A stretch of 64,000 bases of DNA from an uncultured Bacteroidota bacterium (GTDB lineage: Bacteria; Bacteroidota; Bacteroidia; Flavobacteriales; Flavobacteriaceae): NCBI GenBank assembly GCA_902617285.1, contig CACMVZ010000001.1, forward strand, positions 124,001 through 188,000, given 5' to 3'. A program made the position numbers and the translations under genes. Positions 1 through 7,705 of the stretch are shown here, piece by piece. The notes under the pieces were generated by a model that had not been told where the DNA came from, did no database searches, and worked only from the letters and a program-made list of their open reading frames with translations. How positions within the stretch are numbered: position 1 is the stretch's first letter; the number at the start of each line of letters is the position of its first letter.

Positions 1-2
1 TG

Positions 3-632
3 TTATTTTTTACCTTTGATTTTTACTGAGTTGGGCGTCACTACACCTGCAGAGATAACTAGCTTGAATGCATCTTCAACACTAATATCAAGTTCAAATG
101 CATCTTTTTTAGGTATCAATACAAAAAATCCAGAAGTTGGATTTGGAGTAGTTGGAACAAAGAGATTAATTAATTCTTGACCTATAATTGACTTAGCTTC
201 ACCTTGGTAGTCACCTGATTGAAATGCTATTACCCAAATTCCTTTATTTGGATACTGAATTAAATATGCCTTTTTAAAACTTTCGGATGAGGTATTTAAT
301 ACTGTATCAGATACTTTTTTAAGTATGTTATATATGTTTCGAAATCCTGGAATACTATTAAGTAGCTTTTCCCATAAAGCAACTAACCTTCTGCCAAGTA
401 TGTTAGTAACTAAAATTCCTGTTATAAGAATTATTATGAATAATAATATAATTCCAGACCCAGGAATAGTAGTGTCCAAATTAAAAATAGCTTCTGGAAG
501 ATATTCTTTTGGAACTAGACCATTAATAAACTCCAAAAAGAATTTAATAACTACAATAGTTAAAATTAAAGGTATCCAGAAAAGAAGTCCTGAAATAAGA
601 TAATTTCTTAATCGTTTTAGTGTTTTTAACAT
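3..632 (-). CDS. DUF502 family membrane protein
   Basis: Inner-membrane protein of the DUF502 family; biochemical function unknown. Two hydrophobic spans are clear (about residues 12-34 and 58-80), separated by a short loop rich in Pro, and followed by a soluble C-terminal domain. The family signature region IPGFRNIYNILKKVSD follows the second span, and a PNPTSGFF segment lies further on, as in other DUF502 proteins. At 209 residues the length is normal and the gene is complete; the TAA stop lies at the left edge of the window. The ATG start follows an A/T-rich leader without a Shine-Dalgarno sequence. Family assignment is firm, role unknown. Confidence 0.88.
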   Translation of the reverse strand: MLKTLKRLRNYLISGLLFWIPLILTIVVIKFFLEFINGLVPKEYLPEAIFNLDTTIPGSGIILLFIIILITGILVTNILGRRLVALWEKLLNSIPGFRNIYNILKKVSDTVLNTSSESFKKAYLIQYPNKGIWVIAFQSGDYQGEAKSIIGQELINLFVPTTPNPTSGFFVLIPKKDAFELDISVEDAFKLVISAGVVTPNSVKIKGKK

Positions 633-673
633 GTTTGTTTAATTAAAGTAAGGTTTTTTAAATATATAAATAA

Positions 674-1345
674 TTAGACAATAGACTCTCCATCTAGGTT
701 TGTTGTTAGAACTTCAGACATGTAATCAAAAAATGGTCTAATTGAGAGAAAATAACTAACTAATTTTTTCTGAAAGTTTTTATCTAGGATTTCTTCTTCT
801 TTTAATTTCTTAATAAATATAAATTGTTTCTTTTTTATCAAATCTATGTGTTGATGATCTGCATTAAAGCCTTTCGGTGATGTTTTAACCTCTTGTCCTT
901 TAATATCTCCCCATATTTCTTTTATTTTTCTATGATTAATTAGACTCTTAAACTCTTGACCATCTAATTCTATTTCTTTTCTTATTCTAAGTAGATCTTC
1001 TTTATTCGGATTCCAAAAACCAACTGCTATGAAGCTTTCATCTGCAGATATTTCAAGGTAATACCCCCCTCTAAGCTCAGGTTTTGATCTATGGAAAGCC
1101 ATGCCAATATTTTTTTTGTATGGTGTTTTATCTTTTGAAAACCTCAAATCTCTGTAAATTCTAAATATTTTTAACTTTTCAATATCATCTGAAATGTTTA
1201 GAGAGTCTTTAACCTCATGTGCAAATGTTTTTATATCAGCTTGAATAGACTTAAACTGATCTTTATTTTCGTTAAACCAGTCCCTGTTATTATTTAACTT
1301 AAGTTCTTTTAAAAAACTAATTGTGTTTTTTGGAATTACTTGCAT
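674..1345 (-). CDS. DUF2461 (TIGR02453) family protein
   Basis: Cytoplasmic protein of the DUF2461/TIGR02453 family, function unknown. Recognised from the conserved N-terminal FLKELKLNNNRDWFNENKDQ stretch, the FRIYRDLRFSKDKTPYKKNI motif near residue 65, and the GGYYLEI segment that follows. Length (223 aa) fits the family, which is widespread in Flavobacteria as a single-domain protein. No signal peptide or membrane span. It is followed by the YhhQ gene on the same strand upstream; separation from DUF502 is about 40 bp, so they may be cotranscribed. Confidence 0.88.
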   Translation of the reverse strand: MQVIPKNTISFLKELKLNNNRDWFNENKDQFKSIQADIKTFAHEVKDSLNISDDIEKLKIFRIYRDLRFSKDKTPYKKNIGMAFHRSKPELRGGYYLEISADESFIAVGFWNPNKEDLLRIRKEIELDGQEFKSLINHRKIKEIWGDIKGQEVKTSPKGFNADHQHIDLIKKKQFIFIKKLKEEEILDKNFQKKLVSYFLSIRPFFDYMSEVLTTNLDGESIV

Positions 1346-1365
1346 TTAATTGAATGTAAATTAAT

Positions 1366-1962
1366 CTATTTTTCTTCTTTAATTATTCTTTTTTTTAAGT
1401 AATTGAGAATTATGCCATAAATGGGTAGAAATAAAATAAGCCCTATAATAATTTTAATTATAAGTTGATTTGTAGCAATTTCAAACCAATTCTTGGACAT
1501 ATATATGTCATCTGAATTATAAAATGCAGTAAAGAAAAAAGAATAAGTATCAATAATATTTGATACGAAGGTTGAAAGAGAAGGTGCTACCCACCAATAT
1601 GAATATCTATTTCTAAAATACTGAAAAGCGTTGATATCAATAAGTATACTCAAAGCATATGCAACTGAACTCGCTAAACTTATTCTAATTGCAATTGATA
1701 TTAAGTTCTGCTCATAATAAAGAATTAGAAAGGATGAAACAATTGCAAATGGAAATGCGAATGAAATAGTTTTTTGTGCTATTGACTTACCTACCAGTCT
1801 GACAGTTAAATCGCTTGCAACAATTACTAGTGGAAAGCTGAAAGCTGCTAATGTCAGTTTTACTCCAATAATTTCTATAGGAATCGATACTAGAAAATTA
1901 GATAATGATATTATTATAATATGAAGTAATACAAGGTATTTTAATAATATTTTATTTTTCAT
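1366..1962 (-). CDS. yhhQ: queuosine precursor transporter (YhhQ/VUT family)
   Basis: Predicted inner-membrane transporter of the vitamin-uptake-like VUT_1 family, which imports queuosine precursors (preQ0/preQ1) for tRNA modification. At least five hydrophobic segments are visible, and the family-typical ASDLTVRLVGKSIAQKT motif lies at about residues 49-65. The central VSNIIDTYSFF segment corresponds to the conserved Asp-containing helix of the family. The start codon overlaps the end of the upstream phosphoribosyltransferase gene by 11 bp, suggesting translational coupling. Substrate is from family knowledge, not from this sequence. Confidence 0.85.
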   Translation of the reverse strand: MKNKILLKYLVLLHIIIISLSNFLVSIPIEIIGVKLTLAAFSFPLVIVASDLTVRLVGKSIAQKTISFAFPFAIVSSFLILYYEQNLISIAIRISLASSVAYALSILIDINAFQYFRNRYSYWWVAPSLSTFVSNIIDTYSFFFTAFYNSDDIYMSKNWFEIATNQLIIKIIIGLILFLPIYGIILNYLKKRIIKEEK

Positions 1963-2416
1963 TTAACTTCCACCAATTTTCCCATGGAAATATATACCAT
2001 GAATCGTCAGGTTTTGAATCAATAGATTTACCAGAGTATTCAACATCTACAGAACTCTTTAAATTATTTACAAGAACGGCATAATGGACCTCAGTATGTA
2101 TTTTTTTACAAATCTCTTTTATAAAGCTAATAGTTCTACCTGAATCATTAATATCGTCAATTATTAAAACTGAATTATAATTTTTTATTTTTTTTTCAAT
2201 ACTTTTTGTATTTGGACCTTTATCTGAATTTCTAAACTGAATACTTATGGCTTCATGAGGCTTATCTATGAAATGAGATAGATATATCCCAGGAATACAA
2301 CCTCCCCTATTGACACTAATTATAATCTCTGGATCGAACATTGATTGAGATAATTGATTTGAAATGTTTTTAATCGAATCAATCATTTCTTCATATGTAA
2401 ATTCTATACTATACAT
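1952..2416 (-). CDS. phosphoribosyltransferase (type I PRT, xanthine-guanine-like)
   Basis: Soluble type I phosphoribosyltransferase of 154 residues. The PRPP-binding signature VLIIDDINDSGRT is at about residues 83-95, and a pyrophosphate-loop-like SVNRGGCIPG at 34-43. Related short enzymes act on xanthine/guanine or are annotated only as PRTase; purine base salvage is the best guess. It is coupled to the queuosine-precursor transporter downstream by an 11-bp overlap, so a 7-deazapurine or guanine-like substrate would fit, but that is inference. A TAnnTTTG-like element (TAATATTG) lies six bases before the ATG. Confidence 0.85.
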   Translation of the reverse strand: MYSIEFTYEEMIDSIKNISNQLSQSMFDPEIIISVNRGGCIPGIYLSHFIDKPHEAISIQFRNSDKGPNTKSIEKKIKNYNSVLIIDDINDSGRTISFIKEICKKIHTEVHYAVLVNNLKSSVDVEYSGKSIDSKPDDSWYIFPWENWWKLNEK

Positions 2417-2478
2417 TTTGTCAATATTAATAATAAAAATATTGTATTTAGATTATTACTATCTAAGGAAAAGTAGAA

Positions 2479-2634
2479 CTACCTTATTAAGTATTTTTTT
2501 ACAAGTTTAAAAAGCCAGCCAAATTTATAATATATCATCTTCATTGAATAGAACATATATGTCTTAGAATATGATAATTTTTGAAGTATCCTATTTCGTG
2601 AAAAAGAATAAACTAGTCTGTTGAGAAAACTCAT
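2479..2634 (-). CDS. small basic hypothetical protein (51 aa)
   Basis: ATG-initiated 51-codon ORF, very rich in Lys, Arg, Tyr and Phe (for example SFSRNRILQKLSYSKTY), with no cysteine and no clean membrane span. It sits alone between a small 42-residue ORF and the phosphoribosyltransferase, on the same strand as both. No family recognised. Coding status rests on its fit to the intergenic space and its amino-acid composition, so it may be spurious. Confidence 0.35.
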   Translation of the reverse strand: MSFLNRLVYSFSRNRILQKLSYSKTYMFYSMKMIYYKFGWLFKLVKKYLIR

Positions 2635-2715
2635 ATCTAAAATTATGAACTGATATTCATTCTCTTATCTAAAGAAAAGTTAAATTCTAAATCTATAAGT
2701 TAATGTTTTGTCTAA

Positions 2716-2844
2716 CTATTTCAATAGTTTGTTGATATTATCTATTGTAATCTTTAAAACAATTTTATGAACAGAGTCTTTAGGTTTTTGAATTTCTTTA
2801 TCTAACCTATTTAGCAGATCAGCTATTGTGTTTTCTTTAGTCAT
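2716..2844 (-). CDS. small hypothetical protein (42 aa), probably cotranscribed with TPR lipoprotein
   Basis: ATG-initiated 42-codon ORF beginning six bases after the stop of the TPR lipoprotein gene. The product is charged and predicted helical (MTKENTIADLLNRLDKEIQK ...) with an amphipathic C-terminal half. No family recognised. The tight spacing suggests it is the last gene of the M28 peptidase-TPR operon. Confidence 0.42.
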   Translation of the reverse strand: MTKENTIADLLNRLDKEIQKPKDSVHKIVLKITIDNINKLLK

Positions 2845-2850
2845 TAAGAA

Positions 2851-3762
2851 TTATTTATAAATACGAATAAAGTCAGCTTCACCAGCTAAGTATGCAAAAG
2901 AATAAGGATTTCCATTTTCAAACAACTTTTCATAATATTCTTTAGCTTTTAACGTATCTTTTTTTTCATAAATATACCAATTGGCAATACTATATAATGC
3001 TACCTCATCAATTTTAACCTCAGATTCTTGGATCAATCCTTTATGGAATAATGATGTTTGATGGTAGCTCATATTTTCAATTATATCCATATCCATGGAT
3101 ATTTTTTCTAATAATCTATTAGATTCTTCGATTTTATTTTGTCTTTTATAAATCATATATAACCAGTGGGCACTTGAAACTATATTATCATCATATTTAT
3201 GTGTGACAGACCTATCATTAAATGCTAAACTAGCATTATTCATATCATTTTTAAGATAATAAGCAAGACCTAAATGATACCAAATATTTCCGTGTAATGT
3301 AGTCAAGGGAATGTTTTGCTTATTAGGTAGCCCATCAGGTTCTATTTGATCTTGAGCTCCATCAATTAATACTAAGGCTTTTTTAAAATCACTTATTGCA
3401 TTATCATATTGTCTTGTTGAAATGTATCTATGACCACGATGACGATAAAATCGGGCATCATTTGGAAAGTTTTTAATTCCTAATGTAAAAATTGTTATGG
3501 CTTCTTTATAATAGCCAAGATAAGCAACTCTTCGACCATACCAAATTAGTGCTTCTGGACTATTTTTATTTTCAAAATAATTTATTTGAGCAGATTTAAA
3601 CTGTTCAAATGATTTGCCTTCCTTAATGTCTGGGCTTACTAAAGTATCACCTAATAATGTAATGGTTTCGATTGTTTTATTAGGATTTACTGATTTAAAA
3701 GAATTCTGGTTTGATTGACAAGAACATAGAACCAAAATTGAAATAATTAATAATTTTTTCAT
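2851..3762 (-). CDS. TPR-repeat lipoprotein
   Basis: Exported lipoprotein with a classic signal (MKKLLIISILVLCSCQS; lipobox Cys near residue 15) and a tetratricopeptide-repeat body. TPR-like helices are visible at about residues 68-125 (ALIWYGRRVAYLGYYKEAI, then FYRHRGHRYISTRQYDNAI) and again around the LGLAYYLKNDMNNASLAF segment. Likely a periplasmic scaffold facing the inner leaflet of the outer membrane; partner unknown. It begins 13 bp after the M28 peptidase stop, so the pair is probably one operon. Similar TPR lipoproteins occur beside peptidases in other Flavobacteria, but no defined role is known to me. Confidence 0.8.
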   Translation of the reverse strand: MKKLLIISILVLCSCQSNQNSFKSVNPNKTIETITLLGDTLVSPDIKEGKSFEQFKSAQINYFENKNSPEALIWYGRRVAYLGYYKEAITIFTLGIKNFPNDARFYRHRGHRYISTRQYDNAISDFKKALVLIDGAQDQIEPDGLPNKQNIPLTTLHGNIWYHLGLAYYLKNDMNNASLAFNDRSVTHKYDDNIVSSAHWLYMIYKRQNKIEESNRLLEKISMDMDIIENMSYHQTSLFHKGLIQESEVKIDEVALYSIANWYIYEKKDTLKAKEYYEKLFENGNPYSFAYLAGEADFIRIYK

Positions 3763-3775
3763 TAATAAATTAATA

Positions 3776-5875
3776 TTATTTATTGAGATAATTTATTAGC
3801 TCACTCATTTTTATGTTTAAGGAATTGATAGCATCTGAATATCTTTTATCCCACTCATAAAGCCTATCAGAAGATTTTAAAGCAATTTCATATTCCAAAC
3901 CAGGAAGTATCCATGCAGCATAACCACTAAATGGATCTGAAGATGCATAAATAGATCTATACCATGAGCCAAAATACATCCCTTTATCTGATATAAAACT
4001 TTTTTCTAGATCAATTAATTGTTGATTTATACTAGATAGATTTTTATTAGAAAAAGATCCATTATTTAGATATTTTCTTATCTCTTGTGTTAGAATATCA
4101 GATGTCTGTTCAAGAGATTTTATAGCTTCTTTAGAAAGGGGGAAACCATTAAATTCATCATTATATATATTAATTTTATTTTCTGCATTTGTAAAATGTA
4201 TTTCTAAGTCTGATGCATAACGATTCAAATTATATGGAATAATATCACCATTAGCCATTCTAAGTGTCATAATCCCTGCAATATGCTCTACCATAGGACC
4301 CATTTGAAATTCAGGGTCTACAAATCTTTCATAAAACCTATAACTGTCATAATTAGAGTGATATACATTAGGACCACCAGCTCCACCACTTAATGATGGA
4401 ACTCCAACATGCATATAGAAAGCAATGTGATCAGATCCTCCTCCTAAATTCCCAATTGGTGGTTCATTTTTATTTTCTTTATTCCAAAAATCATATAAAC
4501 TTTGATCAGTATAAGGATATTTGACATCTTTAGAAGCTTCTACTAACAATTTTTTTAAAGTAGGTGCAGATGATGCTCCAAATCCTTTTCCTGATACAGC
4601 TCCATCAAAATTCATATAAATAACACCTTTAGCATTTAACTCTTCCCTCATTTGTTCAACCCATTCTGTTGATCCAATAACACCGTGTTCTTCTGCATCC
4701 CAATGACCAATAAGAATTGATCTTTTTGGAGAATACCCCTCATCCTTTAATTTTCCCAAAGTTTGGCTTAAACTAAGCAACATTGCAGTTCCACTACTTG
4801 GATCTGTTGCACCAAATCCCCATGAATCAAGATGACATCCTAGTATTATCCATTCATCAGGCGCATCAGTACCCTTTAACATTCCAATTACATTTGTTGC
4901 ACGAACAAAATCAATCTTTTGATCAACCTTTATTCTAACTGTTAGAGATGAACCTCCCTGTAATCTATAAGTAAATGGGAGTCCTCCCTGCCATGATTGA
5001 GGCACAGGGTCACCATTCATTTGACTTAAGATTTTCTCAGCTTCACCATATCCTATAGGTGAAACAGGAATAGTATGTAATTGGGCATTTTTAGGATCAA
5101 CTCTTTCAATTTTCTCCTTACTATCCAAAGGAAGAGCAGGTTCAAATGGAGTTAAAGGATCACCTGTAAAATCGGTTGTTAATAATGATCCCCTTTGAAT
5201 TGTTGATGGATTATAATAAGGCCCGTCAGGATAAACAAGACCTTTTGTGAAACCACTATCCTGAGGATCAGTATATATAATTAATCCAGATGCACCATTT
5301 GCTTCAGCAAACTTTGCTTTATAACCTCTAAAATTACCACCATACCTAGCTATGACAATCTTACCATTTACGTCTATACCAAGGGATTTTAAAGTTTCAA
5401 AGTCTTCCTTACGACCATAATTAGCATATACTACTTCTGCAGTAACATCACCACTACCAGAAAAAGCATTCCATCCTTTCCATAATTCAGGGTCTTTGGT
5501 GTAAGGATCATTTTCAATGATATCCTCTTTTTGATTTAACACATCTCTATATGGAGTAACAATTTCAATTAATGATGTTCCTGGATTTTTGGGAAGATAA
5601 ACATCATATGGATAGTTTGTAACTTTCATACCAGCAAGGTGCATAACCTCTCCAATATATCTTATAACCTCCTGGTTTCCTTCACTTCCAACTACATGTG
5701 GTCGTTCAGTAAGTTTTTTTAAATGTTTTTTAAATGAAGTTTTGTCTATATTCCTAAAAAAAGATTCTTCAATTTTCAATTGCTCATTCCATGACTCTTC
5801 TGAATAGCCTTCATATTGAGCATTTAAAAATTGAAAAAGAAAAAATGATATTAAAATGGAGTAAATTCTTTTCAT
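3776..5875 (-). CDS. secreted M28B zinc carboxypeptidase (glutamate carboxypeptidase II / PSMA-like)
   Basis: Exported zinc exopeptidase of MEROPS M28B. Signal peptide at residues 1-19, a protease-associated (PA) domain at about 140-240 (NGKIVIARYGGNFRGYKAKF), the M28 catalytic domain, and a C-terminal transferrin-receptor-like dimerisation domain. Likely co-catalytic zinc ligands are His348, bridging Asp358, Glu396, Asp424 and His506, with Glu395 as general base in DAEEHG; all are present. The 699-residue length is normal. It probably trims C-terminal residues from peptides in the periplasm or outside the cell. Transcription continues into the TPR lipoprotein. Confidence 0.93.
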   Translation of the reverse strand: MKRIYSILISFFLFQFLNAQYEGYSEESWNEQLKIEESFFRNIDKTSFKKHLKKLTERPHVVGSEGNQEVIRYIGEVMHLAGMKVTNYPYDVYLPKNPGTSLIEIVTPYRDVLNQKEDIIENDPYTKDPELWKGWNAFSGSGDVTAEVVYANYGRKEDFETLKSLGIDVNGKIVIARYGGNFRGYKAKFAEANGASGLIIYTDPQDSGFTKGLVYPDGPYYNPSTIQRGSLLTTDFTGDPLTPFEPALPLDSKEKIERVDPKNAQLHTIPVSPIGYGEAEKILSQMNGDPVPQSWQGGLPFTYRLQGGSSLTVRIKVDQKIDFVRATNVIGMLKGTDAPDEWIILGCHLDSWGFGATDPSSGTAMLLSLSQTLGKLKDEGYSPKRSILIGHWDAEEHGVIGSTEWVEQMREELNAKGVIYMNFDGAVSGKGFGASSAPTLKKLLVEASKDVKYPYTDQSLYDFWNKENKNEPPIGNLGGGSDHIAFYMHVGVPSLSGGAGGPNVYHSNYDSYRFYERFVDPEFQMGPMVEHIAGIMTLRMANGDIIPYNLNRYASDLEIHFTNAENKINIYNDEFNGFPLSKEAIKSLEQTSDILTQEIRKYLNNGSFSNKNLSSINQQLIDLEKSFISDKGMYFGSWYRSIYASSDPFSGYAAWILPGLEYEIALKSSDRLYEWDKRYSDAINSLNIKMSELINYLNK

Positions 5876-5935
5876 ATTTTAGATTAAATTTTCTTGAAAG
5901 TAATAATATTAAAAAAGAAATCAAACGACTTGTTA

Positions 5936-6295
5936 ATGAGATTGTTTTTTGAAATAATTTTTAGTGGGGTTTACATTGAATATAATTGGCTAAAAAATGA
6001 ATATGAAAGTTATTATAGTATTCCAAAAAAATATAATGAGCTTTCCCCAAAGGAGGTTAAAAGAATTATTCGTAAATATAAAGATGAGTTATACAATAAG
6101 AGTACAAGAAAACTTAAGTTTAAAAGAGTAAAGAAAATTCAAAACCTACTGGATAAAAAATTAAAAAGGTTTCAAAATGATACTTATAATGAATTAAACA
6201 GATATGGAGACCTAAAACTTTATAGATTTTACCAATTTGTAGTTGCTTACAAAAAAGCTCTTGAAGAATATTATAAAGAAGTGATTTACTCTTAA
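5936..6295 (+). CDS. hypothetical Lys/Tyr-rich protein (119 aa)
   Basis: Divergent from the M28 peptidase with about 60 bp between starts. I chose the ATG at codon 15 of a longer frame that would open with TTG. The product is very rich in Lys and Tyr, with a hydrophobic N-terminus (MRLFFEIIFSGVYIEYNW) and a long charged helical body, possibly coiled coil (KRVKKIQNLLDKKLKRFQND). No family recognised. It meets the OsmC gene convergently with only two bases between stops, which supports it filling a real gene slot. Confidence 0.5.
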   Translation: MRLFFEIIFSGVYIEYNWLKNEYESYYSIPKKYNELSPKEVKRIIRKYKDELYNKSTRKLKFKRVKKIQNLLDKKLKRFQNDTYNELNRYGDLKLYRFYQFVVAYKKALEEYYKEVIYS

Positions 6296-6297
6296 TT

Positions 6298-6717
6298 TTA
6301 TAATAACGTTGGGGATAAAATTATATCACAGTTCAATACACCAGAAACTGGACAATTTAATTTAGCATCCTCAGCTAGTTCATTAAATTTATCTTGAGAA
6401 ATATTTGGAATTTTTGCTTTAAGATCTAACTCAATAGAAATAATTTTTCCATCCTCAAAGATCAAGGTTGCATCAGTATTAAGTTCTTCTGGATTAAATC
6501 CAGCTTCATTTAAAACAAAACTAAGTTTCATGTTAAAGCATCCCGCATGAGCAGCAGCAATGAGCTCCTCTGGGTTTGTTCCAAGTAGACCTTCATCATT
6601 TTCAAATCTTGTTTTGAAAGTATAAGGCATTTTATTAAATGCACCACTTTGAGCTGTTAAATATCCACTTCCAGTAGAACCATCACCATTCCATATTGCG
6701 TTTATCTTTCTTTTCAT
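6298..6717 (-). CDS. osmC: OsmC family peroxiredoxin
   Basis: Cytoplasmic thiol peroxidase of the OsmC subgroup, which reduces organic hydroperoxides using two cysteines. Cys60 in AAAHAGCFNM and Cys122 in LNCPVSG match the peroxidatic and resolving positions of the family, and the N-terminal KINAIWNGDGSTGSGYL is typical of OsmC rather than Ohr. Length 139 aa is normal. It is preceded closely by the small lipoprotein gene on the same strand, nine bases apart. Confidence 0.92.
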   Translation of the reverse strand: MKRKINAIWNGDGSTGSGYLTAQSGAFNKMPYTFKTRFENDEGLLGTNPEELIAAAHAGCFNMKLSFVLNEAGFNPEELNTDATLIFEDGKIISIELDLKAKIPNISQDKFNELAEDAKLNCPVSGVLNCDIILSPTLL

Positions 6718-6726
6718 ATAATTAAT

Positions 6727-7209
6727 TTATTCTGTTGGAACAAGCTTATAGTCATAAAGTCTCTCAGCTACCAAAATATCACTATTGAACTCTCTAAGTG
6801 AATGAATTAGCCCGTTTTTAAACTTAAAAACCCATACATAATTATTATCATACTCACCATTCTTTCCTTCTGCATCACCAACTTGAACGATTGCCACACC
6901 ATTTTCATCTGAAACTGAATCAGTTGTAGTTAAAACAATTCCATTTGGTAGTATCTCGGGAATTATATTAGCAAAATATTCATCGAAAAGATTTTCTTTG
7001 TTCCATATTACTCCACCTTGTTCTATTATTCCCATCCATGCAAATGTAAAGTCTTCATGCAAGAGTGATTTTGCTTTTTCAGGATTTGCTATGATATTAT
7101 CAAGAAAACTTTGAGCATTATCTAAGTTTTCTTTAGAAACATCATTATCTAATCCCATTGAACATGATGTAATAATTAAAAACGAAAAAATTGTAACTAT
7201 TCTATTCAT
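6727..7209 (-). CDS. lipoprotein with SnoaL/NTF2-like fold
   Basis: Exported lipoprotein (MNRIVTIFSFLIITSCSMG; lipid-modified Cys near residue 16). The mature part of about 140 residues has the pattern of a DUF4440/SnoaL-like NTF2 fold: an N-terminal helical region leading to HEDFTFAWMGIIEQGG, then repeated strands ending in VWVFKFKNGLIHSLREFNSD. One of several small NTF2-like proteins in this window. No catalytic residues can be assigned. Possibly cotranscribed with osmC downstream. Confidence 0.65.
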   Translation of the reverse strand: MNRIVTIFSFLIITSCSMGLDNDVSKENLDNAQSFLDNIIANPEKAKSLLHEDFTFAWMGIIEQGGVIWNKENLFDEYFANIIPEILPNGIVLTTTDSVSDENGVAIVQVGDAEGKNGEYDNNYVWVFKFKNGLIHSLREFNSDILVAERLYDYKLVPTE

Positions 7210-7241
7210 GATTTAAATTTAAAAAATCTAATTTATCTTTC

Positions 7242-7628
7242 CTATTCATCTTTCCATATAATTAAATCATCTCTTAATTGGTCAAACCTACTATTTATTG
7301 AGTCTAACAGCATTTCTCCTTCTTCAAATCCCAAATCATTATAAACTTCAGTAAAATATTGGTAGTAATCATACAAGCCTCTCCATGTTAAATCAGAATA
7401 TTTAGATTGAAACTTTTTATTATCCCATGGATTACCATTAAAGTTTAGCTTACCACTTTTCTTATACACATCAACCATCTCCTTAATAGTGGATTTATAT
7501 ACAGAGTCAATGTTCGACCACTTATCAAACTGATCAGTAGTTGGAGTTTTAAAAATTGATAAATCACCATGATTATCTGGATTGCTACAAGCAAAAAATA
7601 AGAATACGATAAATAAGATTTTTCTCAT
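7242..7628 (-). CDS. small hypothetical lipoprotein (128 aa)
   Basis: I set the start at the internal ATG giving MRKILFIVFLFFACSNPDNH, a textbook lipoprotein signal; the longer frame upstream lacks a credible start. The mature protein is acidic and aromatic-rich (WRGLYDYYQYFTEVYNDLGF) and predicted helical. No family recognised. It is divergent from oligopeptidase B with 77 bp between starts. Confidence 0.62.
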   Translation of the reverse strand: MRKILFIVFLFFACSNPDNHGDLSIFKTPTTDQFDKWSNIDSVYKSTIKEMVDVYKKSGKLNFNGNPWDNKKFQSKYSDLTWRGLYDYYQYFTEVYNDLGFEEGEMLLDSINSRFDQLRDDLIIWKDE

Positions 7629-7679
7629 AGAAGTGTCTATTGGTGCACTAAATTTAATGATTTTTAAATTTAATTTAAG

Positions 7680-7687
7680 TAGCTTTG
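7680..7687 (+). promoter_or_regulatory. Bacteroidota-type -7 element for oligopeptidase B gene
   Basis: Perfect TAnnTTTG match (TAGCTTTG) 18 bases before the ATG, the -7 hexamer-like element recognised by Bacteroidota sigma-A. No convincing -33 TTTG is visible at the usual distance. Confidence 0.45.
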
Positions 7688-7705
7688 ACATCTAATAAAA
7701 TTAAA